NCBI GenBank assembly: GCA_041395565.1
Contig: JAWLAI010000010.1
Location: 1-64,000 of the forward strand
Direction of reading: 5' to 3'
DNA: 64,000 nucleotides
Origin: Pseudomonadota bacterium
GTDB lineage: Bacteria > Pseudomonadota > Gammaproteobacteria > UBA9214
Made by a program: the position numbers and the translations under genes. The notes below the pieces were generated by a model that was given only the letters and a program-made list of their open reading frames with translations, was not told where the DNA came from and made no database searches. Each line of letters starts with the position of its first letter. The first letter of the stretch is position 1. Below, piece after piece: positions 51,867-60,002 of the stretch.

Positions 51867-52868
51867 ATGCTAAAACTAGTTAAAAAACAATCAACTGCAT
51901 GCGATATCGCCGCACTCAGGGAAGTCGTCGCCGACGATCTCGAGCGGGTCAACAGCCTCATCCGCGACCGCCTGCACAGCGACGTCGCCCTGATCAACCA
52001 GCTCTCGCACTATATCGTCAACAGCGGCGGCAAGCGGCTGCGCCCGCTGCTGGTACTGCTGTCGGCGAATGCCTGCGGTTACCGCGGCGACCAGCACATC
52101 AACCTCGCCGCCGTCATCGAGTTCATCCACACCGCCACGCTCCTGCATGACGATGTCGTGGACGCCTCCCAGCTGCGGCGCGGCAACGTGACCGCAAATG
52201 CCCTGTGGGGCAACGAGGCCAGCGTTCTGGTAGGCGATTTCCTGTATTCACGCGCCTTCGAAATGATGGTTGACGCCAACGACATGCGGATCATGGAAAT
52301 CATGTCGCACACGACCAACACCATCGCCGAGGGCGAGGTCCTGCAACTGCTGAACTGCCACGATGCAGACACCACCGAGCAACGCTACATGGACGTCATC
52401 AGCCGCAAGACCGCGCGCCTGTTCGAGGCCGCCGCGCGCATAGGGGCGGTACTCGGACACCAGCATCCGGAGACGGAGACGGCGCTGGCCAGCTACGGCC
52501 TGCACCTGGGTACCGCCTTCCAGCTCATCGACGATGTACTCGATTACAGCGCCTCCCCCGAGGATACCGGCAAGAACGTGGGCGATGACCTGGCCGAGGG
52601 CAAGCCCACCCTGCCGCTCATCCACGCCATACACCAGGGCACGCCCAGCCAGGCCAAGCTGATCCGGCGCGCCATCGAAAACGGGGGGCACGACAACATG
52701 CAGGCGGTGTGTGCGATTATTGAATCGACCGGGGCCATCCCCTACACTGCGCAGGCGGCGCAACGGGAAGCCGACCTCGCCCTGGAGGCGCTGGCCGCCC
52801 TGCCGGGCTCGGTCTACAAGGACGCCCTGCACAGCCTTGCAGAATTCTCGGTCAACCGCGGGTACTAG
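51867..52868 (+). CDS. ispB: Polyprenyl diphosphate synthase (octaprenyl type)
   Basis: Builds the quinone side chain. The 333-residue trans-prenyltransferase has the two Asp-rich motifs, TLLHDDVVDAS (first) and QLIDDVLDYSASPEDTGKN (second), plus GGKRLRPLL. Chain length is assigned from the conserved place next to rplU. ATG 51867 is used; the open frame upstream overlaps rplU antisense and is not conserved. Confidence 0.94.
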   Translation: MLKLVKKQSTACDIAALREVVADDLERVNSLIRDRLHSDVALINQLSHYIVNSGGKRLRPLLVLLSANACGYRGDQHINLAAVIEFIHTATLLHDDVVDASQLRRGNVTANALWGNEASVLVGDFLYSRAFEMMVDANDMRIMEIMSHTTNTIAEGEVLQLLNCHDADTTEQRYMDVISRKTARLFEAAARIGAVLGHQHPETETALASYGLHLGTAFQLIDDVLDYSASPEDTGKNVGDDLAEGKPTLPLIHAIHQGTPSQAKLIRRAIENGGHDNMQAVCAIIESTGAIPYTAQAAQREADLALEALAALPGSVYKDALHSLAEFSVNRGY

Positions 52869-52876
52869 GTAACAAT

Positions 52877-52953
<77 letters not shown>

Positions 52954-52983
52954 TTCACCGGAAAAACATTCGAGGTCATCCTC

Positions 52984-53763
52984 ATGGCACGGATCATCGC
53001 CCTTCTGCTGGCACTGATGCTTCCGCTCGCCGGTCTGTGCGACACCCCGCCACCGGAGGATGACGCTGCACCCCACTCGGCGGACGCGACACCGGCCACC
53101 GCGGAGCCAGCCGACAACGCCTCCGACCTGTTCGAAGACATCGATATCGCGGAGGTCTACGATCCGCTGGAGCCCATCAACCGCGGCATCTTCTGGTTCA
53201 ACGACAAGATGTATTTCTACGTGCTGAAACCGGTCGCACGCGCATTGCGCTACACGCCGGAGCCGTTGCGGATCTCGCTGAAAAACTTCTTTCTCAATCT
53301 CGAAGCGCCGGTGCGCATGGTCAACGCGGCCCTGCAGGGCAAATTTGCCGTGGCCGGTAACGAGCTGACCCGATTCGCGACCAACACCACGCTCGGCATC
53401 GGCGGCCTGTACGATCCGGCGCGGGAACATTTCGGCATCAGACTGCAGGATGAGGATACCGGGCAGACGCTGGGCCGCTACGGTGTCGGACCCGGCCCCT
53501 ACCTGGTACTGCCCTTGCTCGGACCGTCCAATCTGCGTGACGGCATCGGCACGATCGGCGACAGCTGGCTCGACCTGGCCTGGCACATCTGGGGCGCCGG
53601 CAAGAACAACTACGATTACGTAGGCTCACGCGCCGTCGAAACGCTCAATACACTGTCGCTGGACAAGGATACCTACGAAGGCATCAAGCGCGACTCGCTT
53701 GATCCATACCTGTTCATGCGCGACGCCTACGGACAGTACCGCCGCGACCAGATCAGGAACTAG
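52984..53763 (+). CDS. mlaA: MlaA (VacJ) family outer-membrane lipid asymmetry protein
   Basis: A 259-residue MlaA, which removes phospholipids from the outer leaflet of the outer membrane and passes them to MlaC. YDPLEPINRGIFWFNDKMYF, GGLYDPAREHFGI, DTGQTLGRYGVGPGPYLVLP and DSWLDLAWHIWG-type segments are characteristic. The signal region MARIIALLLALMLPLAGLC has a cysteine one residue off from a normal lipobox, so lipid attachment is uncertain. The other mla genes are not nearby. The end overlaps mazG by 11 bases, tail to tail. Confidence 0.93.
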   Translation: MARIIALLLALMLPLAGLCDTPPPEDDAAPHSADATPATAEPADNASDLFEDIDIAEVYDPLEPINRGIFWFNDKMYFYVLKPVARALRYTPEPLRISLKNFFLNLEAPVRMVNAALQGKFAVAGNELTRFATNTTLGIGGLYDPAREHFGIRLQDEDTGQTLGRYGVGPGPYLVLPLLGPSNLRDGIGTIGDSWLDLAWHIWGAGKNNYDYVGSRAVETLNTLSLDKDTYEGIKRDSLDPYLFMRDAYGQYRRDQIRN

Positions 53764-54568
53764 TTTCCCCGCGCTCGGCCTGCTTGGCCTGGCGCCAGAA
53801 AGTCTCCAACACATCGATATCCGTGTCGGCGATATCCAGACCGGCCGTGCGGCAGGCGGCCTCCACCAGCCGGAATCGTCGCTCGAATTTGCGATTGCCT
53901 GCCCGCAGTGCCGTCTCGGGATCGAGCCCAGCGTGGCGCAACAGGTTGACGACCGCGAACAGGAGGTCGCCGGCCTCCTCCAGCTGCGCCTGGCTGTCGG
54001 CGCGGCGGGCGATCTCGGCGCGCAACTCAGCGAGTTCCTCGACGACCTTGTCCAGCACACCGCCGATATCGGGCCAGTCGAAGCCAGCGCGTGCTGCCTT
54101 CTGCTGCAGCTTGCACGCGCGGGTCAGCGCCGGCAGCGATTGCGGGACGCCGTCCAGCAGGCTTTCCTGCGCCCCGCGTTCCGCGCGCTTGTGCGCCTCC
54201 CATGCCAGCGTCTGCGCGGCGGCATCTGCCACGACCGTGTCCGCGAACACATGCGGGTGGCGGCGCAGCATCTTGGCGCTGATTGCCTCGGCAACATCCG
54301 CGAAATCGAACCAGCCTGCCTCGCTGGCGAGCCTGGCATGAAATACTACCTGGAACAGCAGGTCGCCGAGTTCATCACGCAGGGCACCGGCATCACCGGA
54401 TTCGATCGCCTCGACGACTTCATAGGCTTCCTCGAGCGTGTACGGCGCAATGGTGCGGAAATCCTGCTGCAGATCCCAGGGACAACCGCCATCCGGAGAG
54501 CGCAGGCGGTCCATGATGCCCAGCAATACGTCGATATGTTTTCTGGCGTCGGACTCTTCTGTAGGCAT
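53753..54568 (-). CDS. mazG: Nucleoside triphosphate pyrophosphohydrolase MazG
   Basis: Hydrolyses NTPs to NMP and PPi. The 271-residue protein has two MazG domains; the first has CPWDLQQDFRTIAPYTLEEA and RDELGDLLFQVVFHARLA with the EExxE/ExxD metal sites, the second has VVEELAELRAEIA and EAGDLLFAVVNLLRH. ATG 54568 has GGGGAAG upstream and gives the usual N-terminus. Confidence 0.95.
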   Translation of the reverse strand: MPTEESDARKHIDVLLGIMDRLRSPDGGCPWDLQQDFRTIAPYTLEEAYEVVEAIESGDAGALRDELGDLLFQVVFHARLASEAGWFDFADVAEAISAKMLRRHPHVFADTVVADAAAQTLAWEAHKRAERGAQESLLDGVPQSLPALTRACKLQQKAARAGFDWPDIGGVLDKVVEELAELRAEIARRADSQAQLEEAGDLLFAVVNLLRHAGLDPETALRAGNRKFERRFRLVEAACRTAGLDIADTDIDVLETFWRQAKQAERGETSS

Positions 54569-54641
54569 GGCTTCCCCGCAGGTAGCGCGCGCATGCGGCT
54601 GCGCCGCGGACGCAGCCGGTTCAACCGGCGCCGTGGGCGGC

Positions 54642-55217
54642 CTACCAGCTGCGCTGCGGGCCGACGTCGACGTGGATGAAATCGGAACCGGGATAGTAAC
54701 CGACCCCACCCGCCTGCAGCGCCAGTGCGGCCGTATGCAGCCGCTTCAGGTCACAGCCAGGCAGACGGATATCGATTGCCTTGCCCTGCATGTGAAAGCT
54801 GCGCTTGGCGACACCGGAACTCGCACTGCGCAGTGCGGCATTGGTCGCCGGCGAGCGATAACCGGAAATCACCTGGAAGGGCTTGTGGCTGCCGACCGTC
54901 GCGCGCAATACGTAGAGCAGGTCGAGCAGGTCGGTGTCTATGGTATGGATCTCACCGGAACGGTGATCGCGCAGGTGGGTGTTGATGTCCTGCAACTCGC
55001 TGTCCACGTACCCGCCTTCGGCCCAGTAGGTGGCGGCGAGATTTTCGCCGGTGTGGGTATTGTGAAAACTGAGGCGCCGCTCGGGTAGCGCACGGGTCCC
55101 GGCATGGGCGGCCGGGCCCAGCAACACGGCGCCACCGAGTGCGCCCAGACGCAGAAAGTCCCTGCGCCGCATGCCCGCCGCCGACACTCGGCGACCCCGA
55201 TCTTTTGACTCATCCAT
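54642..55217 (-). CDS. DUF882/MepK-like murein peptidase with Tat signal
   Basis: A 191-residue exported protein. The N-terminus has a twin-arginine signal (RRRDFLRLGALGGAVLLG). The peptidase part has FQVISGYRSPATNAALR, the zinc-site SFHMQGKAIDIRLPG and a C-terminal FIHVDVGP, which match the YcbK/MepK (M15-like) family that cuts peptidoglycan cross-links. Substrate specificity is by family. Confidence 0.87.
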   Translation of the reverse strand: MDESKDRGRRVSAAGMRRRDFLRLGALGGAVLLGPAAHAGTRALPERRLSFHNTHTGENLAATYWAEGGYVDSELQDINTHLRDHRSGEIHTIDTDLLDLLYVLRATVGSHKPFQVISGYRSPATNAALRSASSGVAKRSFHMQGKAIDIRLPGCDLKRLHTAALALQAGGVGYYPGSDFIHVDVGPQRSW

Positions 55218-55473
55218 ACCACTGACTCCTGCAGCAAATCAATGATAACTAGCTGTTTTCAAAAGATATTATTATGTCGCCAGAAATATTAGCGGCTGAT
55301 TATACTCGACTTTTCCAGCCATCGGTAGCCCGCGGGACTGCCCGCGGTGGCTGCGCGCGAGCCGCGGCGCCCGCAACCGCATCAGGCTGACACGCACGGA
55401 ACCAGAGAACCGTGACCGGCGTCACGATCCCGCAGCCGCCGGCATGCAAGCAGTGAACGGAATTGACATCGAC

Positions 55474-55932
55474 TCAGTGACTGGTTTCGTTGCGTAACGC
55501 GGATATCACCTGATCTTCGTACTGGATGCGATCGGCGATGCATTCGCCCAGATTGGACAGGTCAACCGCCAGATACTCCACGCAGTTGTCCAGCGACATC
55601 GCCTCGTACTTGTCATTGAAACGCAGGATGGTGTCCGTCGTTTCCACGATCTTGGGATAGAGCTCGTCGGCAATCGCCAGTACCGCCTTGCGCCGTTCGC
55701 AGTTGTCGGCCAGATAGCGATAGAGCTGGAAGTGCGCGCTTGCGGTGTAGTCGATCAAGGCCTCGCAGAACCGGCGCAATGCCTTTTCCATCGACGCATC
55801 GGGCGTGAACGGTTGCCTGCTGGCCAGTTCGGTCAGCAGCGTCAGCGTTTCGTTGCGCGCGCTAACCAGGGCACTGAGCTTTTCTGACGATCTCCGCCGC
55901 CGATCCACCCCACCGGGAATCTGTAAACCCAT
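55474..55932 (-). CDS. rsd: Rsd/AlgQ family anti-sigma-70 regulator
   Basis: A 152-residue, all-helical protein. EKALRRFCEALIDYTASAHF followed by QLYRYLADNCERR and the C-terminal LSNLGECIADRIQYEDQVI match Rsd (E. coli) and AlgQ (Pseudomonas), which bind the RNA polymerase sigma-70 subunit and shift promoter use in stationary phase. The ribosome site TAGGAGCG precedes the ATG. It is a single gene in a gene-poor stretch. Confidence 0.82.
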   Translation of the reverse strand: MGLQIPGGVDRRRRSSEKLSALVSARNETLTLLTELASRQPFTPDASMEKALRRFCEALIDYTASAHFQLYRYLADNCERRKAVLAIADELYPKIVETTDTILRFNDKYEAMSLDNCVEYLAVDLSNLGECIADRIQYEDQVISALRNETSH

Positions 55933-56388
55933 GAATCGCTCCTATCGCTTTGTTCTTTCTGTGAAATTCACTGTCTGCCTGGCATGCCGAGCCGGGAGAC
56001 ACGCCCGTCTTCAGCAGCAGCAACAACCGGGCCGGTTCGACGGACGGCCTCAGCACTTTACCAACAAGCCGATGTAATTCAAACAGTTTTCTAGCAGCCG
56101 AGGAGTCCAGCCCGGGAACAACCCGTGTTCCATCCCTCCCGTTGGCGCACATCTCATATCCCCTTAAGGATAGAGGGATTAATTTATCCATATTATACAT
56201 TGAGTTATAAAATCAGCCCGATATAACGGGGCGCATGAATTCTTGACTAAAAGAGTCGGTCATTACTATCATTGCCACATCCGAGAGCGGATACTTTCAC
56301 TACGATCCGCCGCCGCTGCCTGGAATGGAATACGGTTCAGGCGCAGCGGAGCATGAAGCAAGCTGTACCGTATTCACTGAGGTTAGTC
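55933..56388. other. Divergent intergenic region between rsd and iscR
   Basis: About 456 bases with no convincing gene. AT-rich DNA at 56165-56225 includes ATTATACATTGAG, which on the minus strand reads CAATGTATAATATGG, a possible rsd promoter -10. A hairpin-like CCCCTTAAGG lies near 56160. The iscR control site at 56239-56263 is given separately. The 126-base iscR leader has an open frame without homology. Confidence 0.5.
56239..56263 (+). promoter_or_regulatory. IscR type-1-like operator and promoter upstream of iscR
   Basis: ATTC-TTGACT-AAAAG-AGTCGGTCAT is a good match, 21 of 25 positions by eye, to the type-1 IscR site known from E. coli, with symmetric GACT and AGTC half-sites. TTGACT also serves as a -35 box, with TACTAT at 56264-56269 as a possible -10 (15-base spacing). 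The site lies 126 bases before the iscR ATG, so IscR autoregulation is likely. Confidence 0.65.
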
Positions 56389-56820
56389 ATGAAGTTATCT
56401 ACCAAAGGCCGTCACGCCGTCACGGCCATGATGGAACTGGCACTGCAGCACGACAAGGGTCCCGTAACACTTGCCGACATTTCCGCGCAGCAGTCGATAT
56501 CGATTTCCTATCTCGAGCAACTGTTCTCGCGCCTGCGTCAGCACGGTCTCGTAACGGGTATGCGTGGACCCGGCGGCGGCTATTGCCTGGCACGCCCCGC
56601 GCAGGAGATCACCATCGCGGAAATTCTCGCGACTGTCGATGACGTCAGCCGACGCGAGGAAACCGCCGGCACAGCGGGCGCGAAGATGTGGCTTCACCTC
56701 AGCAACCGGATTTTCGACTACCTCAACAGCATCACGCTGGAAGCAGCCATCGAGTCCTACAACCAGGACTCGGAGGAGAAACCGCTGTTCGGATCAGGCT
56801 TCCAGCAGAGTGCAGCCTGA
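56389..56820 (+). CDS. iscR: IscR-like Rrf2 family regulator lacking the Fe-S cysteines
   Basis: A 143-residue Rrf2-family repressor. The winged-helix part (MKLSTKGRHAVTAMMELALQ, ISISYLEQLFSRLRQHGLV, RGPGGGYCLARP) and the C-terminal LSNRIFDYLNSITLEAAI are close to IscR. The loop that in E. coli carries three cysteines and a histidine for [2Fe-2S] binding is here DVSRREETAGTAGAK (85-99) with no cysteine; the only Cys is in the wing. It lies 39 bases before iscU, which supports the iscR identity. It cannot hold the normal cluster, so its signal must be different. ACTGAGG ribosome site. Confidence 0.82.
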   Translation: MKLSTKGRHAVTAMMELALQHDKGPVTLADISAQQSISISYLEQLFSRLRQHGLVTGMRGPGGGYCLARPAQEITIAEILATVDDVSRREETAGTAGAKMWLHLSNRIFDYLNSITLEAAIESYNQDSEEKPLFGSGFQQSAA

Positions 56821-56859
56821 TACATTCTTCCGGCAGTTTTTGTTATTGGAGAAACCAAC

Positions 56860-57246
56860 ATGGCATACAGTGACAAGGTACTGGACCATTACGAGAACCC
56901 GCGTAATGTTGGCTCGTTCGACAAGGGTGACCGGCAGGTAGGTACCGGCATGGTGGGCGCGCCGGCCTGCGGTGACGTGATGCGCCTTCAGATCAAGGTA
57001 AGCGATGACGGCATCATTGAGGATGCCCGCTTCAAGACCTACGGCTGCGGATCAGCCATTGCTTCCAGTTCGCTGCTGACCGAATGGGTCAAGGGCAAAT
57101 CCCTGGAAGAGGCACGCGCCATCAAGAATACCGATATTGCCGCGGAACTCGCGCTGCCACCGGTCAAGATTCATTGCTCGGTACTGGCGGAGGACGCCAT
57201 CAAGGCGGCGATCGAGGATTACCAGGGAAAATCGGGACAGGCTTAG
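56860..57246 (+). CDS. iscU: Iron-sulfur cluster scaffold IscU
   Basis: A 128-residue scaffold on which clusters are built. All three cysteines are in place: Cys37 (GAPACGDVM, with Asp39), Cys63 (TYGCGSAIASSS) and Cys106 (KIHCSVLAEDA). The HscA-binding LPPVK is at 99-103. It follows the iscR-like gene directly; iscS, which normally lies between them, is missing, as are iscA, hscBA and fdx after it. A clear terminator ends the unit. Confidence 0.97.
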   Translation: MAYSDKVLDHYENPRNVGSFDKGDRQVGTGMVGAPACGDVMRLQIKVSDDGIIEDARFKTYGCGSAIASSSLLTEWVKGKSLEEARAIKNTDIAAELALPPVKIHCSVLAEDAIKAAIEDYQGKSGQA

Positions 57247-57278
57247 CACCACGCGGTTCTGCGCACAACCGTAGACTC

Positions 57279-57307
57279 AAACGGGACCGGTCAGGTCCCG
57301 TTTTTTT
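57279..57307 (+). terminator. Rho-independent terminator after iscU
   Basis: AAACGGGACC and GGTCCCGTTT form a 10-bp stem with a five-base loop, ending in a T-run of seven. It closes the iscR-iscU unit. Confidence 0.92.
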
Positions 57308-57384
57308 GCCGGATGTCACGCCGGATCCCGCAGCACAGCGACTGCCGGCCGCAGTCGGCTGAGCACACTGTTATACTCCGCCTG

Positions 57385-58233
57385 ATGAACGATCAAGCCA
57401 CAGCGCCTCCCGTCGCGCGCCTGTATCCCGAACCGCAAACCGGGTTGTCGCTGCAGGGCCTGTATCTGGAGCACGGTCTGCACACCCTGGGACGCGACAC
57501 GCCGTACGTCTACAGCAACTTCATCACTTCACTGGATGGCCGCATCGCACTCGGCAAGAGCGGACGCACCACACATACCGTTCCGGAAGCGATCACAAAC
57601 CCCCGCGACTGGCGCCTGTACCAGGAACTGGCCGGACAGGCTGACATACTGGTCACGAGCGGACGCTTCTTCCGCCAGAGCAGCGCGGGTGAGGCACAGG
57701 ACGTTCTGCCGGTCGGCACCCAGCAGGAATTCGCCGATATCCGCAGCTGGCGCTCCGCACAGGGGCTGCAGGCACAACCCGACATCGCCATCATGAGCGG
57801 CAGTCTCGATATCCCGCTGGCAGCGCTGGAGCCCTACCGGAGTCGCCGGTTGATCGTCGTGACCGGCGACGGCGCGGACGAGAGCAAGGTCCGCAGGTTG
57901 CTGGATAACGATGTGACGGTCATGCGTGCGGGGTCGGGACGCCGTGTGGATGGTCGCCTGATGGTCGAGCAGCTGGCCACGGCCGGCTACCGCAGCGTCT
58001 ATGCAATCGCCGGACCGGCCGTATTCGGCACCCTGCTGCAGGCCAGGACGGTCAACCGCCTGTACCTCACGCTCGCCTGTACGCTGCTCGGTGGTTATGT
58101 GTTCGACACGCTGACGCGCGGCGAACTGCTGGTACCGGCGCAGGGCATGCAGCTCGGCAGCCTGTATCACGACGGCCATGCCCCAGCCGGCGCCGGACAG
58201 CTGTTCGCCATGTTCGAATCCGGAACGGGGTGA
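57385..58233 (+). CDS. RibD C-terminal (DHFR-like reductase) domain protein
   Basis: A 282-residue protein with the dihydrofolate reductase-like domain of RibD: YVYSNFITSLDGRIALG, DWRLYQELAGQADILVTSGR, and VDGRLMVEQLATAGYRSVYAIAGPA near the end. It lacks the deaminase half of RibD. Stand-alone members may reduce pyrimidine or other substrates with NADPH; no specific reaction can be assigned. ATG 57385 is used; the frame open upstream overlaps the terminator. Confidence 0.82.
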   Translation: MNDQATAPPVARLYPEPQTGLSLQGLYLEHGLHTLGRDTPYVYSNFITSLDGRIALGKSGRTTHTVPEAITNPRDWRLYQELAGQADILVTSGRFFRQSSAGEAQDVLPVGTQQEFADIRSWRSAQGLQAQPDIAIMSGSLDIPLAALEPYRSRRLIVVTGDGADESKVRRLLDNDVTVMRAGSGRRVDGRLMVEQLATAGYRSVYAIAGPAVFGTLLQARTVNRLYLTLACTLLGGYVFDTLTRGELLVPAQGMQLGSLYHDGHAPAGAGQLFAMFESGTG

Positions 58234-58243
58234 TCGGGCCGGC

Positions 58244-58663
58244 CTAGCCCGGCTGGCTGTTCTTGAGCGCACGCAGGATCTGCGCGAGCGGCACGGCGCT
58301 ACCGCGCCCGATTCCCTCGCAACGCTGCCGCTCCCGCAGCCAGGCACGCCGGTTGCCGGCGATCTCGGGCCAGAAAGGATAGGTCCGGCACTGGGCCGGA
58401 CGTGCGGCATAGATGCTGCAGCGCTGCGTATGATCGAGAAAGATGCAGCTGCCGCCTGCGGCAGCTGCCAGTGACAGCTGACCATCCTCCAGGCGCCGCA
58501 GGTACCTGCGCCGGAACCAGGCACGCGACAGGCCGAGATAACGGCATATCCGCTCCGCCTCCCGTTGACCGAGAAAGACGTGATACTCACCCGGCATGGA
58601 ACAGCAGCGGCCGCAGCGGGTGCAGGAAAAATGCAGCGAACTGGTCTCGTAATACGGTTTCAC
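58244..58663 (-). CDS. YkgJ family cysteine-cluster protein
   Basis: A 139-residue protein with FSCTRCGRCCSMPGEY near the N-terminus, then SCIFLDHTQRCSIYAARPAQ and CRTYPFWPEI, the pattern of the zinc or Fe-S binding CxxCxxCC family (UPF0153). Function unknown. I placed the start at GTG 58663, which has a GGGGG stretch upstream; an ATG at 58777 adds unrelated residues. It converges with the RibD-like gene with 10 bases between stops. Confidence 0.8.
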   Translation of the reverse strand: MKPYYETSSLHFSCTRCGRCCSMPGEYHVFLGQREAERICRYLGLSRAWFRRRYLRRLEDGQLSLAAAAGGSCIFLDHTQRCSIYAARPAQCRTYPFWPEIAGNRRAWLRERQRCEGIGRGSAVPLAQILRALKNSQPG

Positions 58664-58835
58664 GCCACATATACCCCCGCTGACGGCACATTGCACGGAC
58701 GACAGGTGCAGAACTGCGCCCTGATGCGTCCTGTTTACAGTGATTACCCCCTGCCGACAAGCCTGCCGCAGCGACACGGGTTTGTGTTAAGGTCATGAGA
58801 CTGTAATTCTCACCGGAACACCCGCGGGAACCTCC

Positions 58836-59384
58836 ATGATCTACTGCAGCAACTGCGGTCAGCCACTGGTCGAAAAAATTCCTGACGGCGATTCGCGCAC
58901 ACGCCATGTCTGCGAGGCATGCAACATCATCCACTACCAGAATCCGAAGATCGTCGCAGGTTGCCTGCCCGAGTGGAACGGCCGCCTGCTGCTGTGCCGG
59001 CGTGCCATCGAACCACGTTATGGATTGTGGACGCTGCCGGCGGGTTTCATGGAGAACGGCGAGTCGACCGAGCAGGCTGCCGCGCGCGAGACCTACGAGG
59101 AAGCCCGCGCACGGGTGATCGACCTGCAACTATACGGAGTATTCAGCATCCCGCACATCAGCCAGGTCTACATGATGTTCCGCGCCGGCCTGGAATCCGA
59201 GCATTACAGCCCGGGCGTAGAGAGCCTTGAGGTCCGGTTGTTCGAGGAACATGAAATCCCCTGGGAACAGCTGGCATTTCCGGTTGTCCGGCGTACACTC
59301 GAGCGTTACTACAGCGATACCAGAAACAGGCACTTCCCGGTACATGTGGAAAACATCGTGCGTCATCCGCCGCGCCCGCGGTGA
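58836..59384 (+). CDS. Nudix hydrolase with N-terminal zinc ribbon
   Basis: A 182-residue enzyme. A zinc ribbon (CSNCG ... CEAC) at residues 4-29 precedes the Nudix fold with the box GFMENGESTEQAAARETYEE. The ribbon is typical of NudC-like NAD or RNA decapping enzymes, but the SQPWPFPxS motif of NudC is absent, so the substrate is unknown. Confidence 0.88.
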   Translation: MIYCSNCGQPLVEKIPDGDSRTRHVCEACNIIHYQNPKIVAGCLPEWNGRLLLCRRAIEPRYGLWTLPAGFMENGESTEQAAARETYEEARARVIDLQLYGVFSIPHISQVYMMFRAGLESEHYSPGVESLEVRLFEEHEIPWEQLAFPVVRRTLERYYSDTRNRHFPVHVENIVRHPPRPR

Positions 59385-59409
59385 ATCACCAAGATCAATG
59401 GAGACTGCC

Positions 59410-59988
59410 ATGAACACCAAAGCCATCGTTTTGCTGCTGGCAGCCGTGCTGTGCGCACCGCTGCCGACCCATGCAATGAAAGTCGGGGACATTGCGATAC
59501 CCGATGCGCTGCCGCTGGATGGCAGCGGACACGAGCTACTGCTGAACGGCGCAGGCATGCGCGTGAAGTTCTTCATGGACATTTACGTTGGCGCACTGTA
59601 CCTGCCGGCACGCACAGCCGACCCCAAGACGATTCTGGCCGATACCGGCGCTGCCAGCGTGCTGATGAAATTCGTGTACAAGGAGGTCAGCAGGGACAAG
59701 ATCGTGGCTGGCTGGAACGACGGTCTCGCCAGTAATCTCGAGCGGACCGAACTCGACGCGCTGGCGGGCCGGATCGCACAGTTCAACGCATTGTTCACGA
59801 CGGTGCGCAGGGGCGACAGCATACGCATCGACTACAATCCCGCCACGGGCACGGAAGTCCGCATCAACGAAGAATTGCGCGGCACGGTCGCGGGCAACGA
59901 TTTCTTTCGTGCCCTGCTGCGGATCTGGCTGGGCGAACACCCGGTAAGCACCGCACTGAAATCAGCCATGCTTGGCAGGCAGGACTAA
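59410..59988 (+). CDS. Exported chalcone isomerase-like protein
   Basis: A 192-residue protein with signal peptide MNTKAIVLLLAAVLCAPLPT, cleavage near THA. LLLNGAGMRVKFFMDIYVGA, LYLPART and GDSIRIDYNPATGTEVRINE match the chalcone isomerase-like family common in Proteobacteria, a periplasmic fold of unknown role that binds fatty acid-like ligands in some members. GGAGACTGCC precedes the ATG; an ATG at 59398 is possible. Confidence 0.86.
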   Translation: MNTKAIVLLLAAVLCAPLPTHAMKVGDIAIPDALPLDGSGHELLLNGAGMRVKFFMDIYVGALYLPARTADPKTILADTGAASVLMKFVYKEVSRDKIVAGWNDGLASNLERTELDALAGRIAQFNALFTTVRRGDSIRIDYNPATGTEVRINEELRGTVAGNDFFRALLRIWLGEHPVSTALKSAMLGRQD

Positions 59989-60002
59989 CCCGGCCGCGGA
60001 TC

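Noticed and set aside
55862..56200. Open minus-strand frame of 112 codons upstream of rsd
   Set aside because: It overlaps rsd in a different frame, shows no homology, and the rsd ATG with its own ribosome site explains the region better.
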